From: Pontimonas sp.
GTDB taxonomy: Bacteria > Actinomycetota > Actinomycetes > Actinomycetales > Microbacteriaceae
Length of the DNA stretch: 5,265 nucleotides
NCBI GenBank assembly: GCA_017852615.1
Contig: JAFMKX010000063.1
Location: 1 to 5,265, forward strand
Direction of reading: 5' to 3'
The translations under genes and the position numbers were made by a program. Under the pieces are notes generated by a model. The model ran no database searches. It had not been told where the DNA came from and worked only from the letters and a program-made list of their open reading frames with translations. Below are positions 1 through 5,265 of the stretch, piece after piece. Position 1 is the stretch's first letter. Each line of letters opens with the position of its first letter.

Positions 1-80
1 TGGGTGTGTCTTCGTTGGAGGAGCTCGAACCGGGACACGTCATCCAGCTACAAAGACTGACCCCGAGGAGCGGCGCATAA
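1..80 (+). CDS. 3' end of an unidentified protein-coding gene (partial)
   Basis: From base 3 one frame stays open for 25 codons and ends at TAA (78-80). The predicted tail contains SLEELEPGHVIQLQRL. About two thirds of third positions are G or C, which fits real coding sequence, and the stop lies just before the A/T-richer leader of the rhamnose operon, where an upstream gene would be expected to end. The gene begins outside the window. I do not recognise the product; the tail does not look like the usual C-terminus of a LacI-type regulator. A second + strand frame is also open across this stretch (2-163), but it runs through the operator region and is less convincing. The assignment of strand and frame is therefore tentative. 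Confidence 0.4.
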   Translation, partial: GVSSLEELEPGHVIQLQRLTPRSGA

Positions 81-107
81 TGCTCGCGAAGAGGTATCAA
101 CACGGAA

Positions 108-121
108 TTGTAACGATTCAC
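108..121. promoter_or_regulatory. Operator-like site 1 (upstream copy)
   Basis: TTGTAACGATTCAC is an imperfect inverted repeat centred on CG at 114-115. Matching pairs are seen at 112/117, 110/119 and 109/120, and again at 107/122 and 106/123. Its core AATTGWAACGATTCA (106-120) matches the downstream copy at 14 of 15 bases. A palindrome with a central CG is typical of LacI-family operators; that the binding protein is a rhamnose-responsive LacI-type repressor is inference, since no regulator gene is in the window. Confidence 0.55.
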
Positions 122-158
122 TTACAAACCCTTATCGCGCCCACAAAGAACCCGGGAA

Positions 159-167
159 TCTAATAGT
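159..167 (+). promoter_or_regulatory. Weak -10-like promoter element
   Basis: The A/T-rich stretch TCTAATAGT contains TAATAG (161-166), a partial match to a sigma-70-type -10 box. Transcription from it would begin near 173, about 36 bp before rhaT, and would place operator site 2 just after the start point and site 1 some 60 bp before it. No convincing -35 box lies at the right distance, so the exact promoter is uncertain. A second A/T-rich candidate is GATAAA at 172-177. Confidence 0.25.
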
Positions 168-177
168 GTTGGATAAA

Positions 178-191
178 TTGAAACGATTCAA
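178..191. promoter_or_regulatory. Operator-like site 2 (downstream copy)
   Basis: TTGAAACGATTCAA is a 14-bp palindrome centred on CG at 184-185, with a single mismatched pair (183/186). It lies 17 bp before the rhaT start codon, immediately before its ribosome binding site, where a bound repressor would block transcription. It shares AACGATTCA and flanking bases with site 1, and the two centres are 70 bp apart. The form is that of a LacI-family operator; the cognate protein is not seen here. Confidence 0.62.
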
Positions 192-208
192 AATCAAAGG
201 GGATCGCA

Positions 209-1726
209 ATGGCGCGCTCTAGTTCTTCAGCAGGTAACCCAGTGCTGGAGATGACCCATGTGGCAAAAGCCTTTGGTGGCGTGCACGCCCTTGTTGATGC
301 CGGTTTGATTCTGTATCCCGGGGAAGTTCACGCGCTGTTGGGGGAAAACGGTGCTGGAAAATCCACTCTGCTCAAGACTTTAGCTGGCGTGCATCGAGCT
401 GATGCTGGTGTCATTACCTTGCGAGGACAGGATTTCCTCCAGGGCAGCACCAGAGATTCCATTGATCAAGGAATCGCGGTCATTTATCAAGAACCCAGCT
501 TGTTCCCTGACTTGAGCCTGGCTGAAAATGTTTTTGTTGGCCGCCAAATTGTCAGTAACGGCTTGGTTAATTGGGCCGCAATGGAGAAAGCCTCACAGGG
601 CCTTTTCGAGCGGCTGGGGGTGTCTTTAGACCCTCATGCTAAAGCCCGAGGAATTTCGATTGCTGACCAGCAGATTGTGGAAATCGCTAAAGCGCTCTCG
701 ACTGACGCCAAGATCATCGTGATGGACGAGCCCACGGCAGCTTTATCTTCCCAAGAAGTCGATCGCTTATTTACCGTGGTGAGAAATTTGCGCGACCAAG
801 GAAGCGCAGTAGTTTTTGTGAGCCACCGCTTAGATGAAGTTTTCGCTCTGTGTGACCGGATGACCGTCATGCGTGACGGCTCTACGGTAGGTACTTCGCT
901 CATAAGCGAAACCTCCGATTCTGAAGTAGTGCGGATGATGGTCGGTCGCGAAGTGTCGGAGCTATTTCCCAAACTAGAGCCCCACATAGGTGACGTTGTT
1001 TTGCAGGTGAAAGGCATGAGCCTTGAGGGACAGTTTTCTGATATCTCTTTCGACGTTCATGCCGGTGAAATTTTTGCTTTAGCCGGACTCGTCGGATCTG
1101 GCCGCTCGGAGGTCATTCGAGCCATTTTCGGCATTGACCGTTATGACGAGGGCGTGGTGACAATCAACGGCACAAAGTTGCCTCCAGGTAAACCCGCAGT
1201 CTCGATGGACAATGGCATCGCTTTGGTTCCGGAGGACAGGCGCCAACAGGGCTTGTTCATGGCGTCCTCCATTGCCCGGAACGTGGCAGTAACCATGCTG
1301 AAGAAATTGAGCTCGTGGTTGTTGTTGCGACGCAAGAACGAGGAAAGCACTGCTGCCCAATGGGCCACAACCCTCCAACTCAAATTTGCCGCTATTGGAG
1401 ATCCTGTGGAACGACTCTCTGGAGGTAACCAACAGAAAGTCGTTCTGTCGAAATGGCTGGCCACCGAACCCAAGGTATTGATTGTGGACGAACCCACCCG
1501 GGGAATCGACGTCGGGACGAAAGCCGAAGTACACAAATTGCTATCCCAAAAAGCTCAGCAAGGCATGGCCGTCATCATGGTTTCCTCGGAATTGCCTGAG
1601 GTGATGGGAATGGCGGATCGAATTTTTGTCATGCGCGAGGGTGAGCACCGAGGCACCCTGACACGTGCAGAGGCATCACCCGAAAAGATAATCACCCTCG
1701 CCACGGGAGGGGTGATCGCAGCATGA
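209..1726 (+). CDS. rhaT: Rhamnose ABC transporter, ATP-binding protein (two fused ATPase domains)
   Basis: This 505-residue protein is the energy-coupling subunit of a CUT2-type sugar importer of the RbsA/XylG kind, acting on the inner face of the membrane with the two permeases that follow. Domain 1 has Walker A GENGAGKST (45-53), Q-loop Q94, a relaxed signature ISIADQQ (149-155), Walker B IIVMDEP (169-175) and H-loop H206. Domain 2 has the family's degenerate Walker A, GLVGSGRSE (293-301) with Arg in place of Lys, then VPEDRR (340-345), signature LSGGNQQK (403-410) and Walker B VLIVDEP (423-429), with SSELPE (459-464) where the H-loop His would be. One canonical and one degenerate site is normal for this family. 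The ATG is preceded by AAAGGGGA (196-203), 5 bases away. The stop overlaps the rhaP start as ATGA. The rhamnose assignment comes from the neighbours, because these ATPases are alike across sugars. Confidence 0.92.
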   Translation: MARSSSSAGNPVLEMTHVAKAFGGVHALVDAGLILYPGEVHALLGENGAGKSTLLKTLAGVHRADAGVITLRGQDFLQGSTRDSIDQGIAVIYQEPSLFPDLSLAENVFVGRQIVSNGLVNWAAMEKASQGLFERLGVSLDPHAKARGISIADQQIVEIAKALSTDAKIIVMDEPTAALSSQEVDRLFTVVRNLRDQGSAVVFVSHRLDEVFALCDRMTVMRDGSTVGTSLISETSDSEVVRMMVGREVSELFPKLEPHIGDVVLQVKGMSLEGQFSDISFDVHAGEIFALAGLVGSGRSEVIRAIFGIDRYDEGVVTINGTKLPPGKPAVSMDNGIALVPEDRRQQGLFMASSIARNVAVTMLKKLSSWLLLRRKNEESTAAQWATTLQLKFAAIGDPVERLSGGNQQKVVLSKWLATEPKVLIVDEPTRGIDVGTKAEVHKLLSQKAQQGMAVIMVSSELPEVMGMADRIFVMREGEHRGTLTRAEASPEKIITLATGGVIAA

Positions 1727-2703
1727 AGGCACTGAAGAATCTTGTGAAAGCTCGCGAAGTTCCGGTATTTGTGGCTCTCGTTTTGGTCGTCACGGTAGCC
1801 GGAATAGCTAACCCCAGCTTCATCTCCGCTATCGGCGCACGGGATATTCTCCTGGGCGTAGCCATTGTTGCCATATTGGCGGTCGGCCAAACTTTTGTCA
1901 TTGTGATGCGACACATCGACTTGTCGGTGGGGTCGTTGATTGGTTTCACCTCATTTCTCATTGGTGATCTGTATTCCCAGGGGTATGGATTGTGGGCTGG
2001 TCTCGCTGCCGCTCTGAGCGTGGGTGTGCTGGTGGGAGCCATCAATGGCTTCCTCGTGGCCTACCTCCGTCTTCCCAGTCTTGTCGTGACGTTGGGCGCG
2101 CTCTACGTAGTGAGGGGAATTTTCAACGACTACGCATTTGGCAGAACGATTACGGCAGCTATGGTTCCGCCCGAGGTGGCGTGGATCGGATTGAACCGGA
2201 TTGCCGGGATTCCCGTCCTATTCTTGATCGGCTTGGTGCTCGTAATTGTGAGTGGAGTGATCATGCGCAGGGTTCGCGCAGCACGCGATCTCTACGCCAT
2301 CGGATCAAACCCCGCCGCCGCAGAATTAGCGGGAATTCCCGTTGCGCGGAGAATATTCTCTGCGTTTGTCATCAATGGTGCGATTACGGGATTAGCGGGC
2401 GCCGTGATGTTGGGCCGTTTCAACGCCGCCAACGCCAACTCTGGCTTGTCGCTGGAGCTCATTGTTATCGCTGCCTGCGTGGTGGGGGGAGTCACCATCG
2501 CTGGTGGATCGGGCTCAGTTTGGGGAGCATTCTTGGGGGCCATTTTGCTGCAGGCCATTACCAGAACTATTGGAGCGCTGGGAATCCCCCAGTTTTGGCA
2601 ACAAGCGTTCAACGGAGGGCTGATCATTCTGGCCATTGCCTTTGACAAATACCTCAGCGGAAGAACCAAGGCGACGACGATTATGGGGTCTAAAGATGAG
2701 TAG
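1723..2703 (+). CDS. rhaP: Rhamnose ABC transporter, permease subunit 1
   Basis: This is a 326-residue, strongly hydrophobic inner-membrane protein of the BPD_transp_2 family (RbsC-like). It has about 8-10 membrane segments, the first near residues 13-29. Family landmarks are GQTFVIVMRHIDLSVGS (55-71), INGFLVAYLRLPSLVVTLG (107-125), the cytoplasmic loop YAIGSNPAAAELAGIPVARR (191-210), which is likely to contact the ATPase, and VVGGVTIAGGSGSVWGAF (253-270). Length is usual for the family. The ATG lies inside the last codons of rhaT (4-bp overlap) behind the G-rich GGGAGGGG (1705-1712), so translation is likely coupled. It differs clearly from the next permease, as expected for a rhamnose transporter that uses two different permeases rather than one repeated. 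Which permease is called P and which Q follows gene order and is a convention. Confidence 0.9.
   Translation: MKALKNLVKAREVPVFVALVLVVTVAGIANPSFISAIGARDILLGVAIVAILAVGQTFVIVMRHIDLSVGSLIGFTSFLIGDLYSQGYGLWAGLAAALSVGVLVGAINGFLVAYLRLPSLVVTLGALYVVRGIFNDYAFGRTITAAMVPPEVAWIGLNRIAGIPVLFLIGLVLVIVSGVIMRRVRAARDLYAIGSNPAAAELAGIPVARRIFSAFVINGAITGLAGAVMLGRFNAANANSGLSLELIVIAACVVGGVTIAGGSGSVWGAFLGAILLQAITRTIGALGIPQFWQQAFNGGLIILAIAFDKYLSGRTKATTIMGSKDE
2685..2698 (+). promoter_or_regulatory. Ribosome binding site that decides the rhaQ start
   Basis: GGGG at 2685-2688 stands 7 bases before ATG 2696. The same frame is open back to an ATG-like start at 2636, but that would add a charged 20-residue extension lying wholly inside rhaP and missing from related permeases. 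Start 2696 gives the usual short N-terminus and an 8-bp overlap with rhaP. Confidence 0.6.
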
Positions 2704-3697
2704 ATTCAGCTTCAGCTGGGACAAAGGCGTCGGCCTGTTTTTGATTATCGCCGTCGTCCTGGGCTCCATGCTTTCCGACAACTTCGCCAATACGAGCAAC
2801 CTTAGTTTTGTTCTGCGTGATGTTACGGAGTTTGCGATCATCGCCTTAGCGATGACGTTCCTGATTATCTCGGGAGAAATTGATCTCTCCGTGGCCTCGA
2901 CGTTGAACCTTTCCAGCGCCAGCCTCGGTTTTCTCTATCGAGCCGGGTTGCCTTTTGAAGCTGCGATTATCGGCGGACTCTTGGTGGGCCTTGCGTGCGG
3001 GCTCTTTAACGGATATCTGGTGACCAAACTTGGTTTGCCTTCTCTGGCAGTCACTATCGGAACGCTTGCGCTGTATCGAGGATTGAGTTTTGCCTTGTTG
3101 GGCAATGAACCTGTCAATCAACTTCCAGAATTTTGGATTTCTTTGGGTTACGGGCGTATCCCGGGAACATTCATTCCCTGGTCCACCATCTTGTTGGTAG
3201 TTTTGGCCGCTATCGCCTGGTTCATCCTTCACAACACTCGTTATGGCCGCTGGACCTTCGCTATAGGGGTGAACGCTGAAGCTGCCAAGTTCAGTGGTAT
3301 TCCGGTGCAACGCACCAAGTTGGCACTTTTTGCTATGACCGGACTTATGTCGGGAGTAGCCGGGGTGGTCTACACGTTACGTTTTGCTAGTGCCTCGCCG
3401 GATGGTGCGGTGGGCTACGAACTGAGCATTATTGCCGCCGTGCTTTTTGGCGGAGTTTCTATTGCCGGTGGTGTCGGCACGCTCTGGGGGGTTTTGGCCG
3501 CTGTGCTCTCCCTCGGCGTTATTCGTTCGGCATTACAGCTTGCAGGATTTACAGCCAATTCGTTGCTGATCGTGAGCGGCGGGCTGTTATTGATTTCAGT
3601 TATCGCACCAAAGATAACTGAAGGCTTGCGAAACCGCCCTGGTGCGGGGAGCAAGAAAAACACCAAGAAAACCATTCGAGAGGTGGGAAATGAATAA
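2696..3697 (+). CDS. rhaQ: Rhamnose ABC transporter, permease subunit 2
   Basis: From the ATG at 2696 this is a 333-residue membrane protein of the BPD_transp_2 family, partner of RhaP in the transport channel. A first membrane segment spans about residues 12-27. Family landmarks are SGEIDLSVAS (59-68), FNGYLVTKLGLPSLAVTIGT (104-123), the cytoplasmic ATPase-contact loop FAIGVNAEAAKFSGIPVQR (188-206) and LFGGVSIAGGVGTLWGVLAA (250-269). The GEIDLSVAS form, in contrast to RHIDLSVGS in RhaP, fits the split seen between paired rhamnose permeases. The C-terminus from about residue 312 is a polar tail rich in Lys and Arg, likely cytoplasmic. The gene overlaps rhaP by 8 bp and rhaS by 8 bp, so all the transporter subunits appear to be made from one message. 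Confidence 0.9.
   Translation: MSRFSFSWDKGVGLFLIIAVVLGSMLSDNFANTSNLSFVLRDVTEFAIIALAMTFLIISGEIDLSVASTLNLSSASLGFLYRAGLPFEAAIIGGLLVGLACGLFNGYLVTKLGLPSLAVTIGTLALYRGLSFALLGNEPVNQLPEFWISLGYGRIPGTFIPWSTILLVVLAAIAWFILHNTRYGRWTFAIGVNAEAAKFSGIPVQRTKLALFAMTGLMSGVAGVVYTLRFASASPDGAVGYELSIIAAVLFGGVSIAGGVGTLWGVLAAVLSLGVIRSALQLAGFTANSLLIVSGGLLLISVIAPKITEGLRNRPGAGSKKNTKKTIREVGNE
3678..3692 (+). promoter_or_regulatory. Ribosome binding site that decides the rhaS start
   Basis: GAGAGGTGGG (3678-3687) precedes ATG 3690, with AGG (3681-3683) 6 bases from the start codon. The frame is open further upstream to 3642, but that would place a 16-residue basic stretch before a perfect lipoprotein signal peptide. Start 3690 gives a normal signal peptide and an 8-bp overlap with rhaQ. 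Confidence 0.75.
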
Positions 3698-4772
3698 CCG
3701 ACTCCTTAAGTCGGGCCTGAGGACTTTTGCCCTCAGCGCCGTAGTCGCACTCGGCATCGCCGGTTGCGCAAGCACTGCAGAAACAGAAACAGCTGAAGAG
3801 ACGACTGGCTCAACCGAGACCGCAACTGAATCAGCTGAATACCGTATCGCCATCATGCCGAAGGCCATCAACATTGGTTACTTCTCCGCATGGGACGAGG
3901 GTGCTCAGAAGGCTTGTGAAGAACTCGGCGCAACCTGTGACTACATTGGACCCAACGAGGCCACTGGCCCCGCTCAGGTTCAATTCATCAACCAGGTCAT
4001 CCAGGAGGGCTACGACGCTCTCGTTATCTCGGCTGCTGACCAGAACGCTATTGTTCCGGCTCTGCAAGAGGCTGCTGCTGCAGGAATCACCATTGTGACT
4101 TCTGACGCTGACGTCGCTGCTGAGTCTGCTGATGCACGTCTGGTGACCATCCTTCCTTCCGCAGCAGACCGCATTGGTACTGCTGAGGTGGACTGGGTTG
4201 CTGAGGAAGTTGGCGAAGAGGGTTGTGTGGCAATTCTTTCTGCCGCTGCCACCGCTGCAAACCAGAACGTATGGATCGCAGCTATGGGACCTTACCTAGA
4301 GTCCACGTACCCCAACATGTCATGGTGTGGTGGTGACCTCGAGTCAGCAACCTTCTATGGTGACGACGACGCAACCAAGTCGGTCGAGCAGTTCAACGCC
4401 ATCCTGTCTCAGTACCCTGACGTAGCCGGCATCATTGCCCCCACCACCGTGGGTGTTCTGGCCGCTGCACAGGAGAAGAAGGCCAAGGGTGCTTCTGTTG
4501 CTGTGACCGGTCTTGGTCTGCCTTCTGAGATGGCTCCGTACATCGAAGACGGCACCATCGCCAAGGTTGGTCTGTGGAACCCCATTGACCTGGGTTACGT
4601 TGCGGTCTACGCAGCTGTTCTCGGCATGAACGGTGAGTTCGACGGCTCCGTCGGATCCACCTTCTCCGCTGGTGAGGGAAGCTACGAAGTGGTCGAGGGT
4701 GGCATTGCCTACCTCGGTGACCCCTTCACCTTCACCATCGACAACATTGCTACCTTCAAGGAGATCTACTAG
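3690..4772 (+). CDS. rhaS: Rhamnose ABC transporter, substrate-binding lipoprotein
   Basis: This 360-residue protein is the sugar receptor on the outer face of the cell membrane. It opens with a lipoprotein signal peptide: basic start (R4, K7, R11), hydrophobic core and lipobox IAGC, with Cys26 the likely lipid-bearing residue. Residues 27-50 form a Thr/Glu/Ser-rich flexible linker, followed by a Peripla_BP_4 (ribose-binding-like) fold: RIAIMPKAINIGYFSAWDEG (52-71), the strand-helix unit YDALVISAADQNAIVPALQE (108-127), ITIVTSDAD (133-141), and the second-lobe segment VGLWNPIDLGYVAVYAA (293-309). The ending DNIATFKEIY (351-360) is typical of the family. The mature part is acidic. Four Cys after the anchor (76, 83, 179, 213) could form two disulfides. 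Leucine codons differ sharply from those of the other transporter genes, suggesting high expression. Here the binding-protein gene comes last among the transporter genes. The sugar is inferred from rhaM and from family resemblance. Confidence 0.9.
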   Translation: MNNRLLKSGLRTFALSAVVALGIAGCASTAETETAEETTGSTETATESAEYRIAIMPKAINIGYFSAWDEGAQKACEELGATCDYIGPNEATGPAQVQFINQVIQEGYDALVISAADQNAIVPALQEAAAAGITIVTSDADVAAESADARLVTILPSAADRIGTAEVDWVAEEVGEEGCVAILSAAATAANQNVWIAAMGPYLESTYPNMSWCGGDLESATFYGDDDATKSVEQFNAILSQYPDVAGIIAPTTVGVLAAAQEKKAKGASVAVTGLGLPSEMAPYIEDGTIAKVGLWNPIDLGYVAVYAAVLGMNGEFDGSVGSTFSAGEGSYEVVEGGIAYLGDPFTFTIDNIATFKEIY

Positions 4773-4777
4773 ATCTC
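4761..4777 (+). repeat. Short perfect inverted repeat spanning the rhaS stop codon
   Basis: GAGATCT (4761-4767) and AGATCTC (4771-4777) are perfectly complementary around a 3-base loop, and a G-U pair (4760/4778) can extend the stem. The stop codon TAG (4770-4772) lies across the loop and right arm. It may be a small RNA hairpin, or chance, since AGATCT is itself self-complementary. Confidence 0.4.
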
Positions 4778-4790
4778 TGGTAGTTAGTTG

Positions 4791-4836
4791 AACGAACCGG
4801 GTGGCATCCACAGTGTGGAAGCCACCCGGTTTCGTT
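4791..4836 (+). terminator. Strong hairpin between rhaS and rhaM: terminator or 3'-end stabiliser
   Basis: The left arm (4791-4805) and right arm (4821-4836) pair over 15 bp, with a single bulged T at 4832; the inner 11 bp (4795-4805 with 4821-4831) are continuous and GC-rich. The 15-base loop contains a second small stem, CCAC (4808-4811) with GTGG (4815-4818). Only a short interrupted T stretch (4830-4836) lies at the end of the right arm, so it may be a partial terminator or an RNA processing and stability element. It lies 18 bp after the rhaS stop and 22 bp before the rhaM start, and would let rhaS be made in excess over rhaM. Confidence 0.75.
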
Positions 4837-4845
4837 AACACTCGT

Positions 4846-4861
4846 GAAAGGATTCAATATG
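4846..4861 (+). promoter_or_regulatory. Ribosome binding site that decides the rhaM start
   Basis: GAAAGGA (4846-4852) stands 6 bases before ATG 4859. The in-frame GTG at 4844 overlaps this site and would add five residues absent from the family, so ATG 4859 is the better start. Confidence 0.8.
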
Positions 4862-5182
4862 CAGCGCATAGGATTTCGTCTCAAACTCAAAAAAGACACC
4901 CTGGATGAATACGTGGAGCGCCATCAGAGCGTCTGGCCCGAAATGCTGGATGCCCTCAGCTCGACCGGGTGGACAAATTATTCACTGTTCCTCGACCGCG
5001 ACGACGCAACCCTTTTTGGGTATTTCGAAACGCCAGACCTGAACGCTGCTCGCGAAGGAATGGCTGCACTAGAGGTGAATACTTTGTGGCAGTCTGAAAT
5101 GGAAAATTACTTTGAGGCATTGGAAGGGTTGAAGCCCGACGAAGGGTTCAAGACTCTCGAGAGCGTCTTCTTTCTGGCCTAG
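4859..5182 (+). CDS. rhaM: L-rhamnose mutarotase
   Basis: This 107-residue cytoplasmic enzyme interconverts the alpha and beta anomers of L-rhamnose, so that imported sugar can be isomerised quickly. It belongs to the RhaM/YiiL/RhaU family (104 residues in E. coli), a small ferredoxin-like dimer. As I recall the E. coli protein, the first part aligns without gaps: Y18, H22 (active-site His), WPE (26-28), G37, NY (40-41), LD (45-46) and F53 are all present. W77 is kept within VNTLWQSEM (73-81), a form common in Gram-positive members, where E. coli has two adjacent Trp. The C-terminal PDEG (93-96) and LESVFFL (100-106) also fit. The enzyme is specific to rhamnose metabolism, so it is the best pointer to the substrate of the whole operon. 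It is separated from rhaS by a strong hairpin, so it may be expressed by read-through. Confidence 0.92.
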   Translation: MQRIGFRLKLKKDTLDEYVERHQSVWPEMLDALSSTGWTNYSLFLDRDDATLFGYFETPDLNAAREGMAALEVNTLWQSEMENYFEALEGLKPDEGFKTLESVFFLA

Positions 5183-5196
5183 GTTCAAAACCTGGG
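5178..5196. terminator. Possible weak hairpin at the convergent gene ends
   Basis: CCTAGGTT (5178-5185) can pair with AACCTGGG (5189-5196) over 8 positions, including one G-U pair, around a 3-base loop. It spans the rhaM stop and lies between two convergent genes, where a shared terminator would be useful. No T-run follows on either strand, so its function is doubtful. Confidence 0.3.
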
Positions 5197-5209
5197 GCCT
5201 GGAAAGAGG

Positions 5210-5265
5210 CTACTCCCCGCGCAAGATAGCTAAGAGGCGCAGAATCTCGACATAGAGCCACACCA
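5210..5265 (-). CDS. C-terminal end of a probable Bax inhibitor-1/YccA family membrane protein (partial)
   Basis: Read on the minus strand from 5263, 17 codons give VWLYVEILRLLAILRGE, followed by TAG (5212-5210). This tail closely resembles the last transmembrane segment and ending of actinobacterial Bax inhibitor-1/YccA family proteins, which often close with a W-L-Y-x-E-I-L-R-L-L motif and a short charged tail. Members are multi-pass inner-membrane proteins, some linked to calcium leak or protease control; the role in bacteria is poorly defined. The rest of the gene lies beyond the window. It converges on rhaM with a gap of only 27 bp and has no evident link to rhamnose use. The call rests on 17 residues, so it is moderate at best. 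Confidence 0.55.
   Translation of the reverse strand, partial: VWLYVEILRLLAILRGE

Noticed and set aside
2..163. Second + strand frame open from the window edge to a TAA at 161-163
   Set aside because: It would run through operator site 1 and the A/T-richer leader, and its product looks random; the frame ending at 80 is more plausible.
1085..1111. Arg in place of the Walker A Lys in the second ATPase domain of RhaT
   Set aside because: It looks like a lost catalytic residue, but this substitution is the rule in the second domain of RbsA/XylG-type ATPases.
1079..1534. Minus-strand open frame of about 150 codons inside rhaT
   Set aside because: It lies wholly opposite a gene with clear ATPase motifs, its predicted protein has no recognisable features, and no ribosome binding site stands out.
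1992..2645. Alternative + strand frame of about 217 codons inside rhaP
   Set aside because: The predicted product is rich in Arg, Ser and Cys and resembles no known family, while the overlapping frame carries the full permease signature.
4344..4841. Minus-strand open frame opposite the end of rhaS and running across the hairpin
   Set aside because: It is a by-product of the strongly biased codon use of rhaS on the other strand, and it crosses the intergenic hairpin.
5075..5101. Only one Trp in RhaM where E. coli has two adjacent Trp in the active-site region
   Set aside because: The VNxxWQxEM form is common in Gram-positive members of the family, and H22, Y18 and W77 are kept, so no loss of function is implied.
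1..5265. Search for CRISPR arrays, tRNA or rRNA genes, insertion sequences and attachment sites
   Set aside because: No repeat array, cloverleaf, transposase or terminal inverted repeat was seen; the window is almost entirely accounted for by the operon.

Overview
The window carries one nearly complete, tightly packed operon on the + strand for uptake of L-rhamnose, flanked by the cut ends of two other genes. The proteins look actinobacterial: their composition, the lipoprotein binding protein, and the minus-strand tail ending in a motif typical of actinobacterial Bax-inhibitor-1 proteins. Base composition appears moderate, only a little above half GC by eye. That would fit a low-GC member of the Microbacteriaceae, such as a small freshwater actinobacterium, but the taxon is an inference and not proven here.

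Layout. Positions 1-80 hold the last 25 codons of an unidentified + strand gene. Positions 81-208 are a leader region with two near-identical operator-like sequences (centres 70 bp apart) and a weak -10-like element, ending in a good ribosome binding site. Then come the ATPase gene rhaT (209-1726), permease genes rhaP (1723-2703) and rhaQ (2696-3697), and the lipoprotein substrate-binding gene rhaS (3690-4772). All three junctions overlap, by 4, 8 and 8 bp, so translation is probably coupled. After rhaS there is a strong hairpin (4791-4836) and then the L-rhamnose mutarotase gene rhaM (4859-5182). Only 27 bp further on, the 3' end of a convergent minus-strand gene begins (5210-5265).

How the genes fit together. 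RhaS is tethered to the outer face of the membrane and binds the sugar. RhaP and RhaQ form the membrane channel. RhaT, with two fused ATPase domains, powers import. RhaM then interconverts the alpha and beta anomers of L-rhamnose for downstream isomerisation. The isomerase, kinase and aldolase genes, and the regulator that would bind the operators, are not in this window. The rhamnose assignment rests mainly on RhaM together with the family features of RhaS and the permeases.

The gene content is a known transport system, and I see no previously undescribed system. The points most worth checking are the paired operators, the strong difference in codon choice between rhaS and the other transporter genes, the hairpins between rhaS and rhaM, and two possible disulfides in RhaS.
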